64,000 nucleotides of DNA, from assembly GCF_000737715.1 (NCBI RefSeq), contig NZ_JPRN01000011.1, positions 1 through 64,000 on the forward strand. The letters are read 5' to 3'. Within the stretch, counting starts at the first letter, position 1. The number at the start of each line of letters is the position of its first letter. Under the pieces are notes generated by a model, which had not been told where the DNA came from, did no database searches, and saw nothing but the letters and a program-made list of their open reading frames with translations. The DNA is from Chryseobacterium sp. JM1. GTDB taxonomy: Bacteria > Bacteroidota > Bacteroidia > Flavobacteriales > Weeksellaceae. Made by a program: the position numbers and the translations under genes. Below, piece by piece: positions 33,343 to 42,274 of the stretch.

Positions 33343-33939
33343 ATGGTTTACAAGATCCGCGTAATATTAGATGCGAAAGAGGATATTTTCCGTGATATTG
33401 AAGTAAAAGGAAAACAATCACTATGGAACTTACATTTGGGAATTAAAAGTGCGTTCAGTCTGCAGGGAGACGAACTTTCTACTTTTAATATGTTGGAAGA
33501 TGACGGAACAATTGTTAAAAGTGTTCCCCTGGAAGATATGAGTGACGATGGTGATGGCGAAATTATGTCAGATGTGTACATTGATGAAGCTTTTGAAAGT
33601 GTGGGCGGCAAAGCTCAGTTTCAGTACGGGCTTCTTGATCTTTGGGAATTCTTCTGCGAGCTTGTAGAAGTAATCGACGAGACAAAAGGGGTAATTTACC
33701 CGATCACGGTATACAGATTCGGAAACGTTCCGTTAAAAGCACCAAGCAAAAGCGGTTCCGGAGGATCCAAAAAAAGATCAGCCATGCCTTTGATGGATGA
33801 TGATTTCAGCTTTGAAGATGACTTTGGTGGAAGCACCAGTTTTGAAGACGAAGATGACGACAACTTCGATGACGAGGAAGAAGAAAACTACAACGATGAT
33901 GTTTTCGAAGATGAAGAAGACAACGATGATGAAAGATAA
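33343..33939 (+). CDS. pRiA4b ORF-3-like protein with acidic tail
   Basis: A 198-aa cytoplasmic protein. Residues ~1-130 match the plasmid pRiA4b ORF-3 / IS1096 TnpR-like fold (VYKIRVILDAKEDIFRDIEV, LWNLHLGIKSAF, QFQYGLLDLWEFFCELVEV). Despite the family name there is no mobile element around it. The last ~60 residues are almost only Asp, Glu, Asn and Phe (DEEEENYNDDVFEDEEDN), an extended acidic tail that may bind basic partners. It is monocistronic, with its own promoter and terminator. Function is unknown. Confidence 0.85.
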   Translation: MVYKIRVILDAKEDIFRDIEVKGKQSLWNLHLGIKSAFSLQGDELSTFNMLEDDGTIVKSVPLEDMSDDGDGEIMSDVYIDEAFESVGGKAQFQYGLLDLWEFFCELVEVIDETKGVIYPITVYRFGNVPLKAPSKSGSGGSKKRSAMPLMDDDFSFEDDFGGSTSFEDEDDDNFDDEEEENYNDDVFEDEEDNDDER

Positions 33940-33958
33940 CATCTGAATACAATATAAG

Positions 33959-33988
33959 GCCCTGGATTTTTTGTCCGGGGCTTTTTTA
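33959..33988 (+). terminator. Terminator after the pRiA4b-like gene
   Basis: Stem GCCCTGGA / TCCGGGGC (one wobble), 7-nt loop, followed by six T. Confidence 0.85.
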
Positions 33989-33989
33989 T

Positions 33990-34408
33990 GTCAATGGTGA
34001 AGGCGGCATACTTATCATTCACGATTTACTTTTCACATATGGTATTTTCTTTGAAATTTTATGTCAATGGTGAATTTTGCTTCGCAAGTCAATCGTCAAT
34101 GATGACCGTTATTAAAATTCACTATTGACGATTCATCATTCACAAAAAGTTTGATGTTAAAAATGAATTTTGCTTCGTAAATCAATAGTAAATTTTAAGA
34201 CAGCATATTGATTAATTGACCATTCACGCTTCACTTGCGAAGCAAAATTGACGATTGACCATTCACGTTTTATACCCTGAGGGTTGACATTGATAGTGAA
34301 ATTTTAAAATTATTGACCATTGACGATTCACTTGCGAAGCAAAATTCACCACTCCGCATTGTCTTGCGAAGCAAAATTGACAATTAACCATTCACAATTC
34401 ACCTTCAC
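33990..34408. repeat. Cluster of heptad-structured inverted repeats with TTGCTTCGCAA cores
   Basis: The 507-bp spacer holds no gene. It is built from 7-bp units such as GTCAATG, GTGAATT, ATTGACG, ATTCACC in both orientations, punctuated by the small hairpin TTGCTTCGCAA or its complement (near 34078, 34233, 34331, 34363, plus a TTGCTTCGTAA variant near 34160). The same family recurs at 55096-55452 and, without cores, at 63337-63440. Confidence 0.8.
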
Positions 34409-34424
34409 ACACTTCATTTTTCCT

Positions 34425-34432
34425 TACTTTTG
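34425..34432 (+). promoter_or_regulatory. -7 box of the GH13 lipoprotein gene
   Basis: TACTTTTG matches TAnnTTTG, 14 nt before the start codon. No strong -33 was found; the region upstream is repeat DNA. Confidence 0.5.
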
Positions 34433-34446
34433 TTAAAAATAGATGA

Positions 34447-35793
34447 ATGAAGAAATTAATTCTACTAGCAGTAATTGGTCTGGGAATTGTTTCCTGTACC
34501 ACTCAAAATACAACACACACTATGGATTCTCCGAAAGAATGGAAGCACACCACCAACATATATGAAGTAAATGTAAGACAATATACTCCCGAAGGAACGT
34601 TCAGGGCATTTGAAAAAGAAATGCCGCGCCTGAAAAAAATGGGGGTCAGAACACTTTGGTTCATGCCGATAACTCCCATTGCCCAGCAGAACAAAAAAGG
34701 AAGTCTCGGAAGCCCTTACGCTGCCTCTGATTATACTTCCATTAATCCGGAATTCGGGACCATGAATGACTTCAAACATATGGTAAATGAAGCCCACAGA
34801 CTTGGATTCAAAGTGATCATAGACTGGGTGGCTAACCATACCGGCTGGGACCATATCTGGACAAAAACTCATCCTGAATTCTACCTGAAAGATGCCGACG
34901 GAAAATTCCACATTGCTTCAGGAATGGATGATATCATTGAACTGGACTATAAAAATCAGGAGATGAGGCTCGCCATGATTGATGCGATGAAATTTTGGGT
35001 AAAAGAAACAGGAATTGATGGCTTCAGATGCGACCTGGCTTCATGGGTAGAAGTAGATTTCTGGCAGCAGGCCCGTCCAGAAGTGGAAAAAATAAAACCA
35101 CTTTTCTGGTTAGGTGAATTTGATGAACTTGAAAGTCCTGAGTACGGAAAAGTATTTGATGCCAGCTATTCATGGAAATGGATGCATAAATCTGCTGATT
35201 ATTATAAGAAAAATGAGCCGCTTCAGGAACTTAAAGACCTGTTGCAGCAATATTCCAATATCGGGGATGCTTCCATGAGAGCCTGGTTTACATCCAATCA
35301 CGACGAAAACTCCTGGAACGGAACAGAATATGAAAAATACGGAATGATCACGAAACCGATGGCGATCTTCTCAGCAACCTGGAACGGTGTTCCCTTGTTA
35401 TATTCAGGGCAGGAACTTCCGAACATGAAAAGACTCGAATTCTTTGAAAAAGATGTCATCAAATGGACTAATACCTACCAGATGGCTGAATTTTACAGAA
35501 CTCTGCTGGAGCTGAAATCTTCAAATCCTGCCTTAAGAGGCGGGGATACAAATGTGTCAACCTATCTGCTGAACACAACCGCCAACGATAAAATCCTTGC
35601 TTATGTAAGAAAAAACGGGAATGATGAAGTGCTGGTTGTCCTGAATATGTCTAAAGAACCCGTACACTTTACCATCGAAGATCAAAACCTTTCAGGAACG
35701 TTCCGTAATATTTTCGACAGAACAAAAAGAGATTTTGACACTGGAAAAGATTTCGTTTTTAAAGTTTCAGATTACGCAGTTTTTGAAAAATAA
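34447..35793 (+). CDS. Alpha-amylase family (GH13) lipoprotein
   Basis: A 448-aa glycoside hydrolase anchored as a lipoprotein (lipobox GIVSC, Cys17). The GH13 regions are all visible: region I DWVANH, region II GFRCDLAS with nucleophile Asp196, region III WLGEFDE with acid/base Glu224, and region IV FTSNHDENS with Asp286. A short C-terminal beta domain ends the protein (VLVVLNMSKEPVHF). It should hydrolyse alpha-1,4-glucans (starch-like or maltodextrin) at the outer membrane or in the periplasm. It stands alone, without SusCD neighbours. Confidence 0.93.
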   Translation: MKKLILLAVIGLGIVSCTTQNTTHTMDSPKEWKHTTNIYEVNVRQYTPEGTFRAFEKEMPRLKKMGVRTLWFMPITPIAQQNKKGSLGSPYAASDYTSINPEFGTMNDFKHMVNEAHRLGFKVIIDWVANHTGWDHIWTKTHPEFYLKDADGKFHIASGMDDIIELDYKNQEMRLAMIDAMKFWVKETGIDGFRCDLASWVEVDFWQQARPEVEKIKPLFWLGEFDELESPEYGKVFDASYSWKWMHKSADYYKKNEPLQELKDLLQQYSNIGDASMRAWFTSNHDENSWNGTEYEKYGMITKPMAIFSATWNGVPLLYSGQELPNMKRLEFFEKDVIKWTNTYQMAEFYRTLLELKSSNPALRGGDTNVSTYLLNTTANDKILAYVRKNGNDEVLVVLNMSKEPVHFTIEDQNLSGTFRNIFDRTKRDFDTGKDFVFKVSDYAVFEK

Positions 35794-35814
35794 GGAGCTT
35801 ATCCGGAATAGTAT

Positions 35815-35880
35815 ATTCAATAGAGGCGGGCTTTAACCCGCTTATTTTATGCATATTTGCAGAAGGCTTTAGTCAAAATG
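35815..35880. repeat. Dispersed repeat fragment with GCGGG/CCCGC hairpin
   Basis: ATTCAATAGAGGCGGGCTTT then AACCCGCTTATTTTA forms a 5-bp GC hairpin and may terminate the GH13 gene. It resembles the start of the 19082-19488 repeats (ATTCAATAGG ... GGCTTTAGCC). Confidence 0.55.
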
Positions 35881-35949
35881 TATATTTTTGCGAGCCATCA
35901 TCCTCTTGGAAAATGAATTAAGACCTTTCCACCAGAAAACTTTCACGAC

Positions 35950-36390
35950 ATGAACAAACAGGAATTATTAAACATTATAAGAACAAAACTCGTCGGCAAA
36001 ATTCAAAACTTTGAAGACCTCATCGCAGAAACCCGTGCTTCAAACAATGATACCAAAAGTTCAATGGGAGATAAATACGAAACCGGCCGCGAAATGCTCC
36101 AGCAGGAAATCAATAATCTTCAGCGACAGCTTAATGAATCTTTGAACCAGCTCGCGGTTATCCAAAAAATCTCAACCGAACCTTGCGATAAAGTACAGAA
36201 CGGATCTTTGGTGAAAACAGATAAAGGTCTTTTTTATGTCACCGTATCCGTGGGAGAAATTATTTCCGAAAACCAGAAGATCATGACTGTTTCTGCAGAA
36301 TCTCCATTGGCAAAAGCGATGTCTGGAAAAAAAACAGGAGATACATTTGCTGTTAATAATATCTCTCAAACCATTATGGAGATTTGGTAA
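35950..36390 (+). CDS. GreA/GreB-like C-terminal domain protein
   Basis: A 146-aa protein of a Bacteroidetes family often labelled 3-oxoacyl-ACP synthase by mistake; nothing in it resembles a ketosynthase. The N-terminal ~75 residues form a coiled coil (SMGDKYETGREMLQQEINNL, with the KSSMGDKYETGREM block typical of the family), and the C-terminal half has the GreA/B FKBP-like pattern (NGSLVKTDKGLFYVTVSVG, ESPLAKAMSGKKTGDTF). It may act at RNA polymerase like Gre factors, but the N-terminal acidic tip of true GreA is not evident. A TATTTTTG box at 35883 could be its promoter. Confidence 0.8.
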   Translation: MNKQELLNIIRTKLVGKIQNFEDLIAETRASNNDTKSSMGDKYETGREMLQQEINNLQRQLNESLNQLAVIQKISTEPCDKVQNGSLVKTDKGLFYVTVSVGEIISENQKIMTVSAESPLAKAMSGKKTGDTFAVNNISQTIMEIW

Positions 36391-36690
36391 GCCGGTCTAT
36401 TCTTTCAGGTTTAAATCCTTTATGAGTCATCAATGCCGGATAGTTTTTATGAATTATCTTCTATTTTAGAAATTTGTCTATGTGATCGTTATAAACAGAT
36501 GAAAAAAATCACATTTTATAGTAATTTTAATGTTTAAAATATTTAATTAATTTAAATAGTTGTGATATTTTATTTATAGCATTGCCTTAATTAGGTTAAT
36601 TTATTATGTTAAATATTTGATTTTGATTATTTATCATATGTTTAATAATTTAACCCTAATTGTGATTATTTTGCTATAAATTTAAGTTTA
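36391..36690. other. AT-rich intergenic region without a recognised gene
   Basis: Very AT-rich spacer before the M4 protease gene, with runs such as TTTAATTAATTTAAATAG. No ORF, hairpin or repeat copy was identified; it may be curved regulatory DNA. Confidence 0.6.
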
Positions 36691-36724
36691 TATTGTTTTT
36701 ATGTGAATTTTATTATTAAATTTG
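36691..36724 (+). promoter_or_regulatory. Promoter of the M4 metalloprotease gene
   Basis: TATTG near 36691, 21-bp spacer, TAAATTTG (36717-36724); the start codon follows at 36758. Confidence 0.6.
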
Positions 36725-36757
36725 GTAACACACCAATAATAATATAACAATTTACTT

Positions 36758-39517
36758 ATGAAAAACAAATCAATTCTTGCGATTTTAATTCCACTTCTGG
36801 TAAGCGGAGTTTCTCTACAGGCTCAAAGATATGTTGGGCAAAGAATAAACAGTGAAGATGGCAGATCATCACTAATTATTTTTAATCCCGGATCTGCTGC
36901 GAAAGATGTAGCGTTATCTGACAGTGGAAAATTGTTTTCCGAAGTTTTAAATCTTCCTGCAGGATCTAAAATGGTAAAGGTAAGCTCTGCAAAACTTTTC
37001 AGTGATTTTTCCGATGAAAAATACCAGCTTTATCACGATGGGATTAAAGTTGAATATGCCAATTATATGCTGCACTATATAAAAGGCAACCTGGTAAGCA
37101 TGAATGGCGAAGTATATGATACCAACGATCTGAATACCCAGCCCGATGTCCCGGAATCTGCTGCACTTAAAACTGCCATGAAATATATAGGTGCTAAAGT
37201 TTTAATGACAAACACGGAATACGGTAGAGAGATTAATTATCAGCCTAAAGGAGAACTTGTATTACTACCGGTTGAAGCTGCAAATGGTAAATACAGACTC
37301 TTACTGTCTTACAAGTTTGACATCTTTTCCGCCGAACCTTTCCTGAGATCTCACGTGTATGTGGATGCCAAATCAGGAGCCGTATTGCTTAACGACCAGA
37401 TTATGAAGCATGCAGGAGAACATTCTCATGGAAAAGGAATAACTGGTATTTCTCCTGCAGGTCCTGAAAACCAATCAAAACAGGATTTTGCATCAATTTT
37501 TGTTGCCGGAAGCGCCCAGACAAAATACAGTGGAACAAAATCAATTGAAACCACCCTTGTAAGTGGAAAGTATGCATTAAAAGACAACACAAGAGGAGGT
37601 GGAGTCAATACCTACAACAATAATAATGCAAACTATACCTCTCTCACAAAAAATAATATTACAGATACGGATAACAACTGGACAACGGCAGAACATTCTT
37701 CCACAGGGAATGATGTAGCACTGGATGTTCATTGGGGCGTAGAAAAAACATATGATTATTTCAAAGATACATTCAATAGAAACAGTTATGACAATCAGGG
37801 GGCTGTTCTTGATAGTTATGTCCATGTAAGAAACTCGTGGGAAAATGCAGCCTGGATTGGCAGCGCCATGGTGTATGGTGATGGGGCCAGCACATTTAAA
37901 CCTCTTGGAGCATTTGATGTAACTGCCCACGAATTAGGACATGCCGTATGTCAGGAAACAGCAAATCTGGCATATCAAAGAGAATCAGGAGCGTTGAATG
38001 AAGGGCTTTCCGATATCTGGGGAGCTGTGGTTGAAAATGCTTATGCACCAGAGAAACAGAACTTTTTAATCGGTGAGGATATTACTAAAATTGCTCCTAA
38101 TTATTTACGATCTATGAGCAATCCCAATTCAGGGATTTCCAAACAACCGGATACCTACAAAGGAACCTATTGGAAAGATGCCACTAATTCCTGTATTCCG
38201 AATCCTGACACCAACGATAACTGCGGGGTTCACTACAATAGCGGTGTGCTGAATTATTGGTTCTATCTTCTGGTAATGGGAGGTTCCGGAACCAATGATA
38301 TCGGAAACAGCTTCAATGTTACGGGAGTAGGATTTGAAAAAGCAGCGAAGATTGTCTACAGATTAGAAACGTCTTATCTGACAGGGAATTCCAATTATAC
38401 CAATGCTATGAATTATGGAATTCAATCCGCAAAAGATCTTTACGGTGCAGATTCAGCAGAGCATAAGGCTACTCAGAATGCATTTTATGCGGTAGGATTA
38501 GGGACAGCTTATTCCGGAGGAACGACAACAGATACTCAGGCACCTACTGTCCCTCAATTGGTAGCTTCAGGGACCACACAAACTTCCACCACACTTTCAT
38601 GGAGTGGATCTACTGATAATGTTGCAGTTACAGGTTATGATGTGTACAGAGGAACGAGTCTTTTGGGATCTACAGCTTCTGGAACGTATTCTGTAACAGG
38701 ATTGACACCGGCGACTACTTATAGCTTCACCGTTAAAGCAAAAGACGCAGCAGGGAATATTTCAGCAGCAAGTAATGCAGTAAGCGTTACCACACAAGCT
38801 GGTGGAGGCACCGTTACCTATTGCTCATCTTCTGGTAATTCCACGGCAGATGAACGTATCAGCAATGTGAAATTTGCGGATATCAATCAAACATCAACCG
38901 GTACGGCAGGATATGAGAATTTTACTTCCGTTATTGGAAATGTGACGAAAGGAACTTCTTATACGGTTTCCATTACACCATCATGGACCTCTACAAAATA
39001 CAGTGAAGGATATGCAGTTTATATTGATTATAACGGCGATGGAGACTTTACAGACAGCGGAGAATTAGCTTGGTCTAAAACAGCAAGCACAACATCTCCT
39101 GTGTCCGGAAGTATAACCATTCCAGCGACAGCTCTTACTGGAAATACAAGAATGAGAGTGATCATGAGATACAATGCAGTGCCTTCTTCATCATGTGGTA
39201 CTTTTAACTACGGACAGGTGGAAGATTATACGTTAAAAATAACTTCTGCTGGTTCTATCTCTTCATTGATTGCTGAATCTTCACGTGATAATACGGCTAT
39301 CAGCATTTATCCGAATCCGGTAAAAGATGTGATTAAGATTAAATCTCAATCCGGTTCCGAATTCAGATATCAGCTTGTGGATGCCCGTGGAAGCGTAGTT
39401 CAGTCTGGCGAGACCAAATCCCAGTCTATCAACGTGGAAGCATTGCTTCAGGGAGTTTATGTTCTTTCACTGGATAACGGAAAAGAGAAAGTGACCCAGA
39501 AGATTATTAAAAATTAA
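36758..39517 (+). CDS. Secreted M4 (thermolysin-type) metalloprotease with FN3 and T9SS domains
   Basis: A 919-aa zinc protease. Order: signal peptide (ILIPLLVSGVSLQAQ); FTP/PepSY propeptide to about residue 230; M4 catalytic domain about 255-595 with H391-E-L-G-H395 and the third zinc ligand Glu415 in NEGLSDIWG, plus HYNSGVLNYWFY containing the catalytic His; fibronectin type III module about 600-680 (DTQAPTVPQLVASGT, TTYSFTVKAKDAAGN); GEVED-type beta module (YIDYNGDGDFTDSGELAW); T9SS type A C-terminal domain (ISIYPNPVKDVIKIK ... LLQGVYVLSL). It is an extracellular peptidase released by T9SS. It is preceded by an unusually AT-rich spacer and followed by a terminator. Confidence 0.95.
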   Translation: MKNKSILAILIPLLVSGVSLQAQRYVGQRINSEDGRSSLIIFNPGSAAKDVALSDSGKLFSEVLNLPAGSKMVKVSSAKLFSDFSDEKYQLYHDGIKVEYANYMLHYIKGNLVSMNGEVYDTNDLNTQPDVPESAALKTAMKYIGAKVLMTNTEYGREINYQPKGELVLLPVEAANGKYRLLLSYKFDIFSAEPFLRSHVYVDAKSGAVLLNDQIMKHAGEHSHGKGITGISPAGPENQSKQDFASIFVAGSAQTKYSGTKSIETTLVSGKYALKDNTRGGGVNTYNNNNANYTSLTKNNITDTDNNWTTAEHSSTGNDVALDVHWGVEKTYDYFKDTFNRNSYDNQGAVLDSYVHVRNSWENAAWIGSAMVYGDGASTFKPLGAFDVTAHELGHAVCQETANLAYQRESGALNEGLSDIWGAVVENAYAPEKQNFLIGEDITKIAPNYLRSMSNPNSGISKQPDTYKGTYWKDATNSCIPNPDTNDNCGVHYNSGVLNYWFYLLVMGGSGTNDIGNSFNVTGVGFEKAAKIVYRLETSYLTGNSNYTNAMNYGIQSAKDLYGADSAEHKATQNAFYAVGLGTAYSGGTTTDTQAPTVPQLVASGTTQTSTTLSWSGSTDNVAVTGYDVYRGTSLLGSTASGTYSVTGLTPATTYSFTVKAKDAAGNISAASNAVSVTTQAGGGTVTYCSSSGNSTADERISNVKFADINQTSTGTAGYENFTSVIGNVTKGTSYTVSITPSWTSTKYSEGYAVYIDYNGDGDFTDSGELAWSKTASTTSPVSGSITIPATALTGNTRMRVIMRYNAVPSSSCGTFNYGQVEDYTLKITSAGSISSLIAESSRDNTAISIYPNPVKDVIKIKSQSGSEFRYQLVDARGSVVQSGETKSQSINVEALLQGVYVLSLDNGKEKVTQKIIKN

Positions 39518-39569
39518 TCATTGATTTTTAACGGATCCATCGGGGTTCAACAAGTAAAAAATAATAGTA

Positions 39570-39606
39570 AACAGTTGTGGAAATAATTTTCACAGCTGTT
39601 TTTTTA
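39570..39606 (+). terminator. Terminator after the M4 protease gene
   Basis: Stem AACAGTTGTG / CACAGCTGTT (one wobble), 11-nt loop, followed by T-run. Confidence 0.8.
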
Positions 39607-39673
39607 TGATCTATGATAACTCAAAATCGGTTAGTTTTTTCTAAATTTGAACCATCAAAACCCGCTTTCAAAA

Positions 39674-40468
39674 ATGCAGAACTACCTAGACCTTTTACAG
39701 CATATTTTAGACAATGGAACAGATAAAACCGACAGAACAGGAACCGGAACCAGAAGTGTTTTCGGATATCAGCTGAGGTATGATCTGTCAAAAGGTTTTC
39801 CTATGGTGACCACTAAAAAAGTACACCTGAAATCCATTATCTATGAACTGCTTTGGTTTTTGAAAGGAGATACTAATGTCAAATATCTGAATGACAACGG
39901 GGTAAGTATTTGGGACGAATGGGCAGATGAAAACGGCGACTTAGGTCCTGTTTACGGCGCACAGTGGAGAAGCTGGCAGGGAGCGGATGGAAAAATCGTG
40001 GATCAGATCACTGAGGTGATTGATCAGATTAAAAAAAATCCGGATTCCAGAAGGCTGATTGTTTCCGCATGGAACGCTGCCGAAATTCCCAATATGGCGC
40101 TGGCACCCTGTCACGCTTTATTTCAGTTTTATGTAGCAGATGGAAAACTGTCGCTTCAGCTGTATCAGAGAAGTGCTGATGTCTTTTTAGGGGTTCCTTT
40201 CAATATTGCAAGCTATGCATTATTGCTGATGATGGTGGCGCAGGTATGTGACCTGGAAGTTGGAGATTATGTTCACAGCTTCGGGGATGTACATATTTAC
40301 AACAATCATTTTGAGCAGGTGAATAAGCAGCTTTCCAGAGATCCGAGACCACTTCCTGTAATGAAACTGAATCCAGAGATCAAAGATATTTTCGGATTTA
40401 CATTTGAAGATTTTACCCTTGAAAATTATGATCCGCATCCGGGAATTAAAGCGCCTGTAGCGGTATAG
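39674..40468 (+). CDS. thyA: Thymidylate synthase
   Basis: Converts dUMP to dTMP with methylenetetrahydrofolate. The ATG at 39674 was chosen over the in-frame TTG at 39647 because it gives 264 aa, the standard ThyA length, beginning MQNYLDLLQHILDNG. Seen: DRTGTGTRS phosphate loop, the catalytic Cys146 in LAPCHALFQFYV, the QRSADVFLGVPFNIASYA segment and the C-terminal PVAV that closes over the active site. It is located after the M4 protease terminator; a coding remnant lies immediately downstream. Confidence 0.97.
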   Translation: MQNYLDLLQHILDNGTDKTDRTGTGTRSVFGYQLRYDLSKGFPMVTTKKVHLKSIIYELLWFLKGDTNVKYLNDNGVSIWDEWADENGDLGPVYGAQWRSWQGADGKIVDQITEVIDQIKKNPDSRRLIVSAWNAAEIPNMALAPCHALFQFYVADGKLSLQLYQRSADVFLGVPFNIASYALLLMMVAQVCDLEVGDYVHSFGDVHIYNNHFEQVNKQLSRDPRPLPVMKLNPEIKDIFGFTFEDFTLENYDPHPGIKAPVAV

Positions 40469-40471
40469 TAA

Positions 40472-40648
40472 AAGTTCCGGAACTTTGATCATAAAAGAGA
40501 TTATGTAGCCACGCTTCTTTCCTTTAATAATCCCGGAAATAAAAAAACGGTCTTGAATTATCTCAAAAAAGACAGCCTGTGGAAAGAGAATCATGAGATG
40601 ATGTCCCGGCTGGAAAATAATGGGATTTTCTCTGAAGATTACGATTGA
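40472..40648 (+). pseudogene. Possible 3' gene remnant downstream of thyA
   Basis: An open frame of 58 codons with no start codon near its beginning reads like real protein (e.g. RDYVATLLSFNNPGNKKTV, LKKDSLWKENHEMMSRLE) and ends in TGA at 40646. It begins right after a stop codon that follows thyA by a few bases. I interpret it as the C-terminal stub of a lost or truncated gene. The family is not recognised; it may also be fortuitous. Confidence 0.4.
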
Positions 40649-40708
40649 TATTCCGAATCCTGTTGTAACAGAATCCTTAATTTTACTACTGATTGAAAAA
40701 TTAATAAT

Positions 40709-42031
40709 ATGATTCTGAAAAAACTGTTTTTTGTAGCAACAGCAAGTATTTCGTGTATGGCATTTTCTCAAAGTGCAAACAAACAGAAACTCATGGATTA
40801 TCTCGACTCACTTTCTGTTCACCATAAAGTAATGGGAAGTTTTGCGATTGCAGAGAACGGTCAGCCGACATTTCTGAAGACAACCGGATTCTCCGATGCT
40901 GCAAAACAGCAGAAAACCAATATCAATACCCAATACCGCATAGGTTCTATTTCCAAAACATTCACCGCAGTCCTTGTAATGAAAGCTGTTGAAGAGAAAA
41001 AGCTCTCCCTTGACACCAAACTTTCCACCTGGTATCCGGAAATAGAAAATGCAGATAAAATAACCCTCGAAAACCTTCTACAGCATAGAAGCGGAATTCA
41101 TAATCTGACTGATGAAGAGGAATATTGGACCTACAATACAAAACCCCAGACAGAAGAATCTCTGATGTCTATCATCAAAAAATATAAAAGCGACTTTGTT
41201 CCGGGAACGAAATATGAGTACAGCAATTCAAACTATATTATACTGACCTTTATACTGGAAAAAGTATATAAAAAGACTTACACGCAGCTGCTAAAGACTA
41301 AAATTACCAACCCTTTGAAGTTAACCCTGACAGAAGTGGGCGGAAAGATTGATCCTTCCAAAAACCAGGCGCTTTCCTATACCTATTCCAATGGAAGTTA
41401 TCAGCCGTGGCAGGAAACAGATATGAGCGTTCCGCTGGGTGCAGGAGATATTATTTCCACACCTACTGAACTTTTGAAGTTTATCATTGCTCTGGAAAAT
41501 GGAAAACTCATCAGTAAAGCCAGCCTTTCCGGGATGAAAAACTTTATCGACGGTTATGGCTACGGAATAGCAAAGGTGCCTTTTCAAACATATTCGGGGT
41601 ATGGACATAACGGAGGAATTGATCAGTTCCGCTCGGTATTGTATTATTTTCCTGAACTGAAAGTAGGAGTGAGCGCCATTACCAATCAGTCAGATTACGA
41701 TAATAATGATATTTCCATTAAAATGCTGGAAACATCGATTGGTAAAGATTTTAAAATGCCTAATTTTAGAGGAGTTTCTGTAGCCGCCGAAACTTTGAAA
41801 AAATATGAAGGACTTTACAAGACCGAAGATTTTCCACTGGATATAAAAATCTTCCAGGAAGAAGGCAAACTGAAAGGACAGGCTACAGGCCAGGGCGCAT
41901 TTCCACTGGAAGCGGTCTCTGAAACTGAATTTAAGTTTGAAATGGCAGGCATCAAAATGAAGTTCAATGCGGAAAAAGGAACCATGGACTTCTCTCAGGG
42001 AGCCAATAATTTTACCTTTAAGAAACAATAA
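40709..42031 (+). CDS. Exported serine hydrolase (class C beta-lactamase / S12 family)
   Basis: A 440-aa periplasmic enzyme with a signal peptide (FFVATASISCMAFSQS). The S12 catalytic set is present: S80-I-S-K83 (RIGSISKTF), Tyr in KYEYSNSNYIIL, and YGHNGGI replacing the KTG triad. The C-terminal ~100 residues form the DUF3471-like/lipocalin-type extension (YEGLYKTEDFPLDIKIF) common in Bacteroidetes members. Likely a D-aminopeptidase, esterase or PBP-related hydrolase; beta-lactamase activity cannot be claimed. The next small gene begins 1 nt after the stop. Confidence 0.9.
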   Translation: MILKKLFFVATASISCMAFSQSANKQKLMDYLDSLSVHHKVMGSFAIAENGQPTFLKTTGFSDAAKQQKTNINTQYRIGSISKTFTAVLVMKAVEEKKLSLDTKLSTWYPEIENADKITLENLLQHRSGIHNLTDEEEYWTYNTKPQTEESLMSIIKKYKSDFVPGTKYEYSNSNYIILTFILEKVYKKTYTQLLKTKITNPLKLTLTEVGGKIDPSKNQALSYTYSNGSYQPWQETDMSVPLGAGDIISTPTELLKFIIALENGKLISKASLSGMKNFIDGYGYGIAKVPFQTYSGYGHNGGIDQFRSVLYYFPELKVGVSAITNQSDYDNNDISIKMLETSIGKDFKMPNFRGVSVAAETLKKYEGLYKTEDFPLDIKIFQEEGKLKGQATGQGAFPLEAVSETEFKFEMAGIKMKFNAEKGTMDFSQGANNFTFKKQ

Positions 42032-42032
42032 A

Positions 42033-42263
42033 ATGAAATATTTAAAAATCAATACAGAAGACAATGCAGATCTTGCGGCACTTCAAAATGCAGTGCTGCA
42101 GTTGAAAGGAGTAGCCTCGGTAGAGATCATTGATGATGAAAATCCGGAAAGTGAACTGAAAAAAGCTTTTGCTAAAACCAAAGAACAGCTGAAAACAGGC
42201 GACTACGAAACCTTAGTTAATGATATTTTTGATATAATAACAAAAAATAATTCTAAAAAATAA
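42033..42263 (+). CDS. Small protein of unknown function (76 aa)
   Basis: A 76-aa acidic protein starting at the ATG one base behind the serine hydrolase stop. The N-terminal half (MKYLKINTEDNADLAALQNA, VLQLKGVASVEII) has the beta-alpha-beta rhythm of small ferredoxin-like or HMA-like modules without metal cysteines; the C-terminal half is helical and charged. It resembles small Bacteroidetes proteins such as DUF2683, but this is tentative. It lies between a hydrolase and the M1 aminopeptidase (11-nt gap), so it is probably co-transcribed. Confidence 0.7.
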   Translation: MKYLKINTEDNADLAALQNAVLQLKGVASVEIIDDENPESELKKAFAKTKEQLKTGDYETLVNDIFDIITKNNSKK

Positions 42264-42274
42264 TAAAGTAACAG

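Noticed and set aside
33343..33939. Resolvase or mobile-element gene
   Set aside because: The family name suggests it, but there is no resolvase catalytic motif or element boundary nearby.
35950..36390. 3-oxoacyl-ACP synthase
   Set aside because: This label is common for the family, but no ketosynthase motif is present; coiled coil plus GreA/B-like domain fits better.
40709..42031. Antibiotic-resistance class C beta-lactamase
   Set aside because: SxxK and YSN motifs are shared by all S12 hydrolases; the KTG motif is replaced by HNGG and a C-terminal extension is present, so resistance cannot be inferred.
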